From JACCTU01 sp963848525 (GTDB lineage Bacteria; Actinomycetota; Thermoleophilia; Gaiellales; Gaiellaceae), in the NCBI GenBank assembly GCA_963848525.1, contig CAWKDZ010000005.1, positions 124,001-188,000 on the forward strand: 64,000 nt of DNA, written 5' to 3'. The notes beneath the pieces were generated by a model, which was given only the letters and a program-made list of their open reading frames with translations, was not told where the DNA came from and made no database searches. Made by a program: the position numbers and the translations under genes. Every line of letters begins with the position of its first letter. The stretch's first letter is position 1. Below, piece after piece: positions 58,643 to 64,000 of this stretch.

Positions 58643-59386
58643 TCAGGACCCTAACGCTACGCCGAGCCGCGTCTTGAGCCCCATCGCGTTCCGGACCGCG
58701 TAGCCCTCCCAGTCGTTGTTGAAGTACGCGTAGACGTCGACGGACTCGCGCCAGTACTCGATCCGCTCGGCCCACTCGTCGAGCTCCCGCTCCGAATAGT
58801 TGCCGCCGCGCCCGCGCCTGCCCGAGTGGAAGCGCAGGAACGTCCAGTCGGCGGTGAGCTCGTGGGTCTGGAACGGCCGGCGTGGATCGTCCCCGATCAC
58901 GAGCGCGACGCGGTGCTCGCGCAGCAGCGCGTAGACCTCGGTCGCGAACCAGCTCGGCTCGCGGAACTCGAAGCAGTGTCGTCCGGCGGGGAGTTGCGCG
59001 AGCGCGTCGCGCAGACGGTCGTCGTCGCGCTTGAACGTCGGCGGGAGCTGCCAGAGCACCGGGCCGAACTTCGGCGAGCGCGTGAGCGGCGCGATCGTCT
59101 CGTAGAAGAGCGCGAGCGAAGGCGACAGGTCGCGCAGACGCTTCACGTGCGTGACGTAGCGGCTCATCTTGATCGTGAAGACGAAGTCCGGCGGCGTCTG
59201 CTCGAGCCAGTTGGCGACGGCGCTCGCGCGCGGAAGGCGGTAGAAGGTCGCGTTCACCTCGACCGTGTCGAAGTGCTGCGCATAGTGCTCGAGCCAGCGC
59301 CGAGGCGGCAGACGTGGCGGGTAGAAGACCCCGTCGCGCCAGTGTGCGTAGTTCCAGCCGGAGCAGCCGATCCGCAGCTCGTTCAC
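58643..59386 (-). CDS. DUF72 (YecE-like) protein
   Basis: A 247-residue TIM-barrel-like protein with the DUF72 blocks RIGCSGWNYAHWRDGVFYP, VEVNATFYRLPRASAVANW, FVFTIKMSRYVTHVKRL and VDVYAYFNNDWEGYAVRNA. The activity is unknown, though barrels of this family have been linked to nucleic-acid repair. GTG 59386 overlaps the upstream stop (GTGA). Confidence 0.88.
   Translation of the reverse strand: MNELRIGCSGWNYAHWRDGVFYPPRLPPRRWLEHYAQHFDTVEVNATFYRLPRASAVANWLEQTPPDFVFTIKMSRYVTHVKRLRDLSPSLALFYETIAPLTRSPKFGPVLWQLPPTFKRDDDRLRDALAQLPAGRHCFEFREPSWFATEVYALLREHRVALVIGDDPRRPFQTHELTADWTFLRFHSGRRGRGGNYSERELDEWAERIEYWRESVDVYAYFNNDWEGYAVRNAMGLKTRLGVALGS
58648..58653 (-). promoter_or_regulatory. -10 box, leaderless CNBD gene
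   Basis: Minus-strand TAGGGT ends 6 nt before GTG 58641 and lies inside the DUF72 3' end, making an internal promoter of the operon. Confidence 0.5.
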
Positions 59387-60180
59387 GACGTCAGCGCCGC
59401 GGCGAGCCGGTCGCAGAGCTCCGGCGTGCCGGCGGCGACGACCCGTGAGCGCGCCTCGAGGTCGAGCGGCGCGTCCTCGAACGGCGGCTGCTCGAACAGC
59501 TCGATCGCGAGCCCGACCTCGCGCACGAGCAGCTGTGCCGCCGCGATGTCGACCGAGCGCGCACCCTTCAGCGAGCAGACGGCGTCGATCCGCCCGGCGG
59601 CGAGATTGCAGAGCGCGAGCGCGAGCGAGCCCATCACGCGCAGGCGGTACGCGAGCCCGACGACGCTCGCGGCGCGCTCTGCGATCGTCGACGTCAGCGT
59701 CGCCTCGAACGCGAGCAGCTCGATCTCGTCCTTCGGGCGCACCGCGCCGAGCCGGTCGCCGCCGAGCCACGCCCCCTCGCCGCGCCGCGCGGTCCACTCC
59801 TCGCCCGTGCCGAAGTCGTAGACGTAGCCGAAGACGACGTCGCCCATCGTCGGTCCCTCCGCGACCGCGAGCGAGAGGCAGAAGTACGGCACGCCGCGCT
59901 TCGCGTTCAGCGAGCCGTCGACCGGGTCGAGCACGAGCCAGGGGCGGCCGTTGCCCTTGACGACCTCGCCGATCTCCTCGGAGACGAGCGTGTAGTCGTC
60001 GAGCTCACCGTCGAGGCGCGCGAGCACGACCCGCTCGACCGCATCGTCGATCGCGGTCGTGTCGTCGCCGCCGAGACCCGCCCGGAGCACCGGTTCGCGC
60101 TCGACCCGAGTCGGGAGCTCGTCGAGCACGCGTCGCGCGTCCGCCACGGCGGCGCGGCAGATCGCGACCCAGTCGCTCAC
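59383..60180 (-). CDS. Inositol-monophosphatase-family protein
   Basis: A 265-residue Li-sensitive phosphatase-fold protein. Metal motifs are YTLVSEEIGE, LVLDPVDGSLN (DPxDG) and GARSVDIAAAQLLV in place of the usual WDxAA. It dephosphorylates inositol phosphate or a related sugar phosphate; the variant last motif leaves specificity open. The start GTG 60180 overlaps the DUF1015 stop (GTGA). Confidence 0.85.
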   Translation of the reverse strand: MSDWVAICRAAVADARRVLDELPTRVEREPVLRAGLGGDDTTAIDDAVERVVLARLDGELDDYTLVSEEIGEVVKGNGRPWLVLDPVDGSLNAKRGVPYFCLSLAVAEGPTMGDVVFGYVYDFGTGEEWTARRGEGAWLGGDRLGAVRPKDEIELLAFEATLTSTIAERAASVVGLAYRLRVMGSLALALCNLAAGRIDAVCSLKGARSVDIAAAQLLVREVGLAIELFEQPPFEDAPLDLEARSRVVAAGTPELCDRLAAALTS

Positions 60181-61241
60181 AGAGGATGGAAGAGCAGACC
60201 CGAGAGGAGCTTGGGAAAGAAGTACGTCGTCTTCTGCGGGAGCACCTCGCCGCGCTGCGCGATCGCGAAGACGTCCTCGATCCTCGTCGGCCGAAGCAGG
60301 AACGCGGCCTGCGCGCGGCCGGAGTCGACCGCGGCGACCGCCTCGTCGACGTCGGCCGTGTAGCCGACCCCCTCGGGCGCCAGGGACTCGACGAGCTGCG
60401 TGTCGAGCTGACCCGGCGTCCCCTCGGCGACGAGCACGCGGTCCGGCGTGTAGACGACGGCCCCCGCGCGGTCGGCCGGCAGGCGCTCGAGCGCGGCGCG
60501 CGGGTCGTTCCCGTCGGCTTGCAACACTGTGTTGCTTGCGTCGAAGCGGCTCGCGGTGCGATGGGTCGCGAAGATCGTCAGGCCGGGGTCGCTCGTCGAC
60601 ACGAGCACGGCCAGCAGCCACGGCGATCCGCCGGCCTGGGCGTACTCGACCGTCGTCTCGTAGCGGTGGTGGCCGTCGGCGATCAGGAGCTGCCGCTCGC
60701 GGAACGCCTCGACGATCGCGTCCGTCTCGGCCAGGCGCCAGAGCCGCGCGCCCACGACCTCGAGGTCGGGCTCCCCCTCCGGCTGCGAGATCGGCGGCAG
60801 ACCCTCGTAGAGCAGGAAGATCGGCTCGAGCTGCGCGCCGACGGCGTGCACGAGACGGAGCCGCCCCTCCTTCACCTCGGCGTGCGTGCGCTCGTGCGGC
60901 AAGACGACCCGCTCGCCGTACGGCACCGCCTTCAGGGAGACGACGACCCCGCGCCGTGTGCGGTCGACGCCGTCCGGGCCGACGTAGCGCTGCTCGAGCG
61001 CCCAGAACGCCGGCTCCTCCTCGTGCAGCACGCCCTCCTCGCGCCAGGCGCGGAAGTCGCGGGCGGCCTGCTCCTCGGAGTCGGGAAGCGTGAGGTGGAC
61101 GACGTTGTACGCGCTGCGCGCACGGTAGGCGTCACGCTCCTGCTCCGAGAGCACGTCGTAGGGCGGAGCGACGAGGTCCTCGAGCGGTCCCGCAAGCGCC
61201 GTGTCGTAGCGAAGCGCGGCGAACGGGCGGACGTCGGCCAC
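60177..61241 (-). CDS. DUF1015 family protein (SerK-related)
   Basis: A 354-residue protein with the DUF1015 blocks VRPFAALRYDTALAGPLEDL, APPYDVLSEQERDAYRAR, EHERTHAEVKEGRL and the conserved LLIADGHHRYETTVEYA. An archaeal relative (SerK) is an ADP-dependent serine kinase; a serine-phosphate link fits the SerB-like HAD gene of this operon but is inference. It is first in the operon. GTG 61241 follows TAGGGT by 6 nt. A palindromic repeat lies inside (60521-60543). Confidence 0.85.
   Translation of the reverse strand: MADVRPFAALRYDTALAGPLEDLVAPPYDVLSEQERDAYRARSAYNVVHLTLPDSEEQAARDFRAWREEGVLHEEEPAFWALEQRYVGPDGVDRTRRGVVVSLKAVPYGERVVLPHERTHAEVKEGRLRLVHAVGAQLEPIFLLYEGLPPISQPEGEPDLEVVGARLWRLAETDAIVEAFRERQLLIADGHHRYETTVEYAQAGGSPWLLAVLVSTSDPGLTIFATHRTASRFDASNTVLQADGNDPRAALERLPADRAGAVVYTPDRVLVAEGTPGQLDTQLVESLAPEGVGYTADVDEAVAAVDSGRAQAAFLLRPTRIEDVFAIAQRGEVLPQKTTYFFPKLLSGLLFHPL
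60521..60543. repeat. Intragenic palindromic repeat, copy 2
   Basis: GCAACACTGTGTTGC followed by TTGCGTCG, 21 of 23 bases as copy 1, but in a different reading frame. Read here as D-A-S-N-T-V-L-Q. Confidence 0.65.
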
Positions 61242-61247
61242 GGCCGG

Positions 61248-61262
61248 ACCCTAGCCTAGACT
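61248..61262. promoter_or_regulatory. Back-to-back leaderless promoters for DUF1015 operon and HD gene
   Basis: Minus-strand TAGGGT (61248-61253) is 6 nt before GTG 61241. Plus-strand TAGACT (61257-61262) is 7 nt before GTG 61270. The boxes are 3 bp apart. Confidence 0.5.
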
Positions 61263-61269
61263 CCGCTCC

Positions 61270-62103
61270 GTGAGCGCCATCGCCGACCTGGCCGAGGATC
61301 GGGTCGTCGAGGGCGTCTACGCGGTCGCGCGCAAGCAGCGACTTCGTACCCGCAGTGGCTCTTCGTACCTCGCGCTCGAGCTCGTCGACCCGAGCGGCCG
61401 GGTCGAGGCGCGCGTGTGGTCCGACGTCGACCTGCTCGACGCCCGCTTTGGGGAAGGCGACGCGGTTCGCGTCCTGGGGCGAGTCGAGAAGTTCCGCGAC
61501 CGGCTCCAGCTCGAGGTTCGCTCGCTCGAACGTGCCGACGCCGACCCGGCCGAGCTCACGCCGTCGATCCGCCGTGACCGCGACGAGCTCGACGGCTTCC
61601 TCGAGTTCCTCGCCGGCGAACTGGCGCACCCGGGCCTGCGCGAGACGGTTGGCCGGTTCGTGCACGACGAGGAGATCCGCCGCCGGCTGCGGACGCTGCC
61701 CGCGTCGCCCGACGGGCATCACGGCTACGCGGGCGGACTGCTCGAGCACACGGTCGGGGTCGCGACGATCTGCAGGGAGACCGCGCAGCTGCACCCGCGC
61801 CTGCGCTCGGACCTGCTTCTCGCGGCGGCCCTCCTGCACGATGTCGGCCGCATCCGCGAGCTCGGCGCGGCGCCGACGTTCCGGCCCACGGAGGAGGGGC
61901 GGCTGCTCGGGCACGTGCACCTGGGCCTGCGCCTGATCGAGGAGCGCGCGTCCGTGCTCGAGCCGGACGTGCGCGCCGAGCTGCTCCACGCCGTCGCGGT
62001 CCACCACGACCAGCGCGCCGCGCGAACAGCCGAGGCCGCCGTCCTCTACCACGTGAACCAGCTCGACGCAGTCGCCGCGACGCGGCCCGTAGCGGCTGAA
62101 TGA
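61270..62103 (+). CDS. OB-fold plus HD-domain protein (YhaM-like 3'-5' exoribonuclease)
   Basis: A 277-residue protein: an N-terminal OB fold for nucleic-acid binding (GSSYLALELVDPSGRVEARVW, GDAVRVLGRVEKFRDRLQLEV) and an HD domain (HHGYAGGLLEHTVGVATIC, LAAALLHDVGRIRELG, VHHDQRAARTAEAAVL). YhaM-type proteins degrade RNA and DNA from the 3' end. GTG 61270, leaderless. It overlaps the exporter gene by 4 bp. Confidence 0.9.
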   Translation: MSAIADLAEDRVVEGVYAVARKQRLRTRSGSSYLALELVDPSGRVEARVWSDVDLLDARFGEGDAVRVLGRVEKFRDRLQLEVRSLERADADPAELTPSIRRDRDELDGFLEFLAGELAHPGLRETVGRFVHDEEIRRRLRTLPASPDGHHGYAGGLLEHTVGVATICRETAQLHPRLRSDLLLAAALLHDVGRIRELGAAPTFRPTEEGRLLGHVHLGLRLIEERASVLEPDVRAELLHAVAVHHDQRAARTAEAAVLYHVNQLDAVAATRPVAAE

Positions 62104-62930
62104 CCGCGATTGCGCTCGCCCTCGGGGCGAGCGTGCTCTGGGGAGTCGGCGACTTCCTCGGCGGCGTCACCTCGAGGCGACTCGCGACGCTCGCGGTGCT
62201 CGCGATCTCGCAGGCGGCCGGTCTCGCCGGGATCCTCGTCGTCGCGGCCCTCGCCGGGGAGGAGTTCCTCGGCGGGGTCGCGCTGCTCGCCGCGATTGCC
62301 GCGGGCGCAGCAGGCGCGCTCGGGCTCGGTGCGCTCTACCGCGGCATGGCGGTCGGCGCGATCGGCGTCGTCGCGCCGATCTCCGCGTCCGCCGCCGTGC
62401 TGCCGGTCGTCGTCGGCCTCGTGCGCGGCGAGCGCCCCGAGGCGATCCAGCTCGCCGGGATCGCGCTCGCTCTCGTCGGCGTCGCGCTCGTGGCACGGGA
62501 GCCTGAAGCCGTGCGCGGGGTCGCCGCCGGCGTTCCGCTCGCGCTGCTCGCGGCGCTCGGCTTCGGCTCGTTCTTTCTCCTCATCGACCGTGCCGGCGCC
62601 GACGATCCGTTCTGGGCGGTGGTCGTGGCCCGCGCGGCGTCGTCGACGTTCGCGGTCGCGGTCGCCCTCTCCCGGCGTGCGCTCCGAGTGCCGCGGAGAG
62701 CGCTGCCGACGCTCGTCGCGATCGGGCTGTTCGACGTCGGCGCGAACGTGCTGCTCGCGCTCGCCCTGAACGAGGGCTACGTGAGCATCGTCTCGGTGCT
62801 GGCGTCGCTCTACCCGGTGGCGACGATCCTGCTCGCGATCGCCGTGCTCGGCGAGCGCCCGTCGCGGCCGCAGGCGCTCGGCGGAGGCACCGCGATCGCC
62901 GGAGTGGCGTTGATCTCGGCGGCGGCCTAG
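62100..62930 (+). CDS. EamA/DMT-family exporter
   Basis: A 276-residue protein with ten predicted helices and two EamA repeats. The first runs through VLWGVGDFLGGVTSRRLATL and GALYRGMAVGAIGVVAPISA, and the second ends LASLYPVATILLAIAVLGER. It probably exports metabolites; the cargo is unknown. Coupled to the HD gene by 4 bp. Its stop overlaps convergent arsC by 4 bp. Confidence 0.9.
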   Translation: MTAIALALGASVLWGVGDFLGGVTSRRLATLAVLAISQAAGLAGILVVAALAGEEFLGGVALLAAIAAGAAGALGLGALYRGMAVGAIGVVAPISASAAVLPVVVGLVRGERPEAIQLAGIALALVGVALVAREPEAVRGVAAGVPLALLAALGFGSFFLLIDRAGADDPFWAVVVARAASSTFAVAVALSRRALRVPRRALPTLVAIGLFDVGANVLLALALNEGYVSIVSVLASLYPVATILLAIAVLGERPSRPQALGGGTAIAGVALISAAA

Positions 62931-63289
62931 AGGTCGGTGAGTCGGCGCTCGATCTCGTCGCGGATCGCGCGCACCTCGTCCAGCGGCTTGCCCGCGGGGT
63001 CCGGAAGCTCCCAGTCGACGTAGCGCTTGCCGGGAAGAACCGGGCACGCATCGCCGCAGCCCATGGTCACGACGACGTCGGCCCACTCGACGTCCGAGCG
63101 GTCGAGCCCGTGAGGGGTCCGCCCGGCGAGGTCGATTCCGCGCTCGCCCATCGCGGCGACGACCTCGGGGTGCACCGCAGCGGCCGGCTTGCTCCCCGCC
63201 GAGCGCGCGCTCCCGCCACGGGTCTCGTACAGCGCCTGCGCCATCTGCGACCGCCCCGCGTTCTGGACGCAGACGAAGAGGACGTTCAC
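62927..63289 (-). CDS. arsC: Arsenate reductase, thioredoxin-coupled ArsC (LMW-PTP fold)
   Basis: A 120-residue ArsC. The P-loop VNVLFVCVQNAGRSQMAQAL has the first Cys with C-x5-R. The second and third redox Cys lie in MGCGDACPVLPGKRYVDWEL, and DPAGK follows. It reduces arsenate to arsenite with thioredoxin. The start GTG 63289 overlaps the arsR stop (GTGA). No efflux arsB/acr3 is in the window. Confidence 0.93.
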   Translation of the reverse strand: MNVLFVCVQNAGRSQMAQALYETRGGSARSAGSKPAAAVHPEVVAAMGERGIDLAGRTPHGLDRSDVEWADVVVTMGCGDACPVLPGKRYVDWELPDPAGKPLDEVRAIRDEIERRLTDL

Positions 63290-63609
63290 GGAGAGAGTGC
63301 GAGCGCGAGCTCGGCTACAGCACCGCGGTTGAGCCGGTAGAACGACCACGTCCCGCGCCGCTCGGCCTCCACCAGCCCGGCCTCCCGGAGAATCCTCAGG
63401 TGGTGCGAGATCGTCGGCTGCGAGAGACCGAACGCGTCGGTGAGGTTGCAGACGCAGAGCTCGGGCGACCTCGCGAGGCAGTTGACGATCCCGATCCTCG
63501 TCGGGTCGGCGAGCGCCTTGAGCCGCTCGGCGAAGCCGACGCGGACCGGTTCCTCCAACAGGGGCGCGTCGACCGAGCAGCACGCGGGCAGCGTTGCGAT
63601 CGTCTTCAT
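63286..63609 (-). CDS. arsR: ArsR-family arsenic/metal-responsive repressor
   Basis: A 107-residue winged-helix repressor. The metal site CVCNL (E-L-C-V-C) in helix alpha3 and a second N-terminal CC pair (LPACCSVDAP) fit an arsenite sensor. The wing-helix part has SQPTISHHLRILREAGLVEAE. It binds the palindrome at 63607-63624, which covers its own start codon and the divergent promoter, and lets go on metal binding. Confidence 0.95.
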   Translation of the reverse strand: MKTIATLPACCSVDAPLLEEPVRVGFAERLKALADPTRIGIVNCLARSPELCVCNLTDAFGLSQPTISHHLRILREAGLVEAERRGTWSFYRLNRGAVAELALALSP

Positions 63610-63624
63610 TGACGTTCATCAATG
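63607..63624. promoter_or_regulatory. Predicted ArsR operator
   Basis: The perfect palindrome CATTGA-N6-TCAATG covers the arsR start codon and most of the -35 of the divergent promoter. Binding there would shut off both arsR-arsC and the Cys-rich peptide gene. Confidence 0.65.
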
Positions 63625-63637
63625 TATCAGGTAGGGT
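63609..63637 (+). promoter_or_regulatory. Promoter of the Cys-rich peptide gene
   Basis: TTGACG (63609-63614), a 17-nt spacer and TAGGGT (63632-63637), 7 nt before ATG 63645. It is the best-matched promoter in the window, inside the ArsR palindrome and leaderless. Confidence 0.7.
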
Positions 63638-63644
63638 CGGCCGC

Positions 63645-63710
63645 ATGAGCTGCACATGTGACTGCTGCTCCGGCGGCTGTTGCGGCGGAAGCGGCTGCGA
63701 CTGCTGCTGA
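63645..63710 (+). CDS. Tiny cysteine-rich (metallothionein-like) peptide
   Basis: A 21-residue ORF with nine Cys, one Met and otherwise only Ser, Thr, Asp and Gly. The Cys are clustered as SCTCDCC, GGCC and SGCDCC. The composition and C-x-C/CC spacing are those of a metal-binding peptide. It is divergent from arsR, with a promoter overlapped by the ArsR palindrome and a terminator 4 nt after the stop, so it is a complete independent transcription unit. It would chelate arsenite or another soft metal. It is too short for standard gene finding and has no family I can name. Confidence 0.7.
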   Translation: MSCTCDCCSGGCCGGSGCDCC

Positions 63711-63714
63711 CGAG

Positions 63715-63742
63715 CGGAAGCCCCGCCCCGGCGGGGCTTCCG
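63715..63742 (+). terminator. Terminator of the Cys-rich peptide gene
   Basis: The 13-bp stem CGGAAGCCCCGCC/GGCGGGGCTTCCG has a 2-nt loop and starts 4 nt after the stop codon at 63710. Confidence 0.75.
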
Positions 63743-63754
63743 TATCCTCCGCCG

Positions 63755-64000
63755 GTGCCGCTCGAGGCGCTGACGATCGAGAGCGAGGCGCTTCGCGGCA
63801 ACCCGCTCGGTGACCCGCACGTGCGTCCGGTCTGGGTCTGGACGCCGCCGGGGTACGACCCCGAGGGTGACCGTGAGTACGTCTCGGTCTACGTGCTCCA
63901 GGGCTACACGGGCGAGCTCGAGATGTGGCGGAACCGGGTCGCGTTCCGGCCGACGTTCCCCGAGCTGCTCGACCGAGACGCCCCCGACTGCCTGGTCGTC
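63755..64000 (+). CDS. Esterase-family alpha/beta hydrolase, N-terminal part
   Basis: 82 codons from GTG 63755 to the window end. LRGNPLGDPHVRPVWVWTPPGYDPE and the following YVSVYVLQGYTGELEMW match the N-terminal part of the Fes/esterase D-like PF00756 group, where a strand leads into the core alpha/beta hydrolase sheet. The catalytic residues lie beyond the window. 3' truncated. Confidence 0.7.
   Translation, partial: MPLEALTIESEALRGNPLGDPHVRPVWVWTPPGYDPEGDREYVSVYVLQGYTGELEMWRNRVAFRPTFPELLDRDAPDCLVV

Noticed and set aside
63708..63710. TGA at the end of the Cys-rich peptide as another selenocysteine codon
   Set aside because: A terminator hairpin starts 4 nt later, and the read-through sequence is Arg/Ala-rich nonsense, so this is a true stop.
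1..64000. CRISPR arrays, insertion sequences, integrases, prophage or plasmid genes, rRNA
   Set aside because: No direct-repeat arrays, transposase, integrase, phage structural or replication genes were seen; no rRNA.

Overview
The window is about 70% G+C and is packed on both strands. Abundant GTG, TTG and even CTG starts, TANNNT-type -10 boxes placed 6-8 nt before start codons, a 6C-like small RNA and a CIRCE-controlled groESL operon all point to a high-GC actinomycete. The gene set (complete Nuo complex I, large secreted subtilases, many acyl-CoA enzymes, no mobile elements) fits the Thermoleophilia/Gaiellales side of Actinomycetota. That placement is inference, because no rRNA is present.

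Layout. 1-13 kb holds the end of a PEP-dependent phosphotransferase, a frameshifted nucleotide cyclase, a VOC protein, a SelW-like gene with an in-frame UGA, acyl-CoA hydratases, an HtrA protease, MFS and aldehyde dehydrogenase genes, and small unknown proteins. 13-18 kb has a tRNA-Arg, a frameshifted ygfZ, a 6C-like RNA, a secreted Asp-box protein and groESL. 18-26 kb is a lipoate block: 2-oxoacid dehydrogenase E1alpha, E1beta and E2, then lipB and lipA. 26-33 kb carries two secreted subtilases of more than 1000 residues that flank a small secreted protein. 33-36 kb has fumC, an FprA-type reductase and erpA. 36-50 kb is a complete nuoABCDEFGHIJKLMN operon. 50-54 kb has a membrane nucleotide cyclase and metabolic genes. 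54-61 kb is a tightly overlapped minus-strand operon: DUF1015, inositol-phosphatase-like, DUF72, cyclic-nucleotide-binding, FAD oxidoreductase, Mrp, HAD phosphatase and Ldh. 61-64 kb ends with an HD-domain protein, an EamA exporter and an arsenic locus (arsR-arsC, with a divergent tiny Cys-rich peptide).

How the genes work together. The E1/E2 subunits need the lipoyl cofactor made by LipB and LipA. Fumarase and the dehydrogenase supply reducing power to complex I, whose Fe-S clusters need carriers such as ErpA and Mrp and the YgfZ protein. ArsR probably controls both the arsenate reductase and the divergent Cys-rich peptide.

Two of the most interesting genes are easily missed. One is a 71-residue SelW/Rdx-like selenoprotein (2705-2920) interrupted by UGA, with a SECIS-like hairpin. 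The other is a 21-residue peptide with nine cysteines (63645-63710), transcribed leaderlessly from the ArsR-controlled region. Three conserved genes (a cyclase, ygfZ and nuoF) each carry one extra base that breaks the frame, which suggests assembly indels. Two copies of a palindromic repeat with compensatory changes sit inside unrelated genes.
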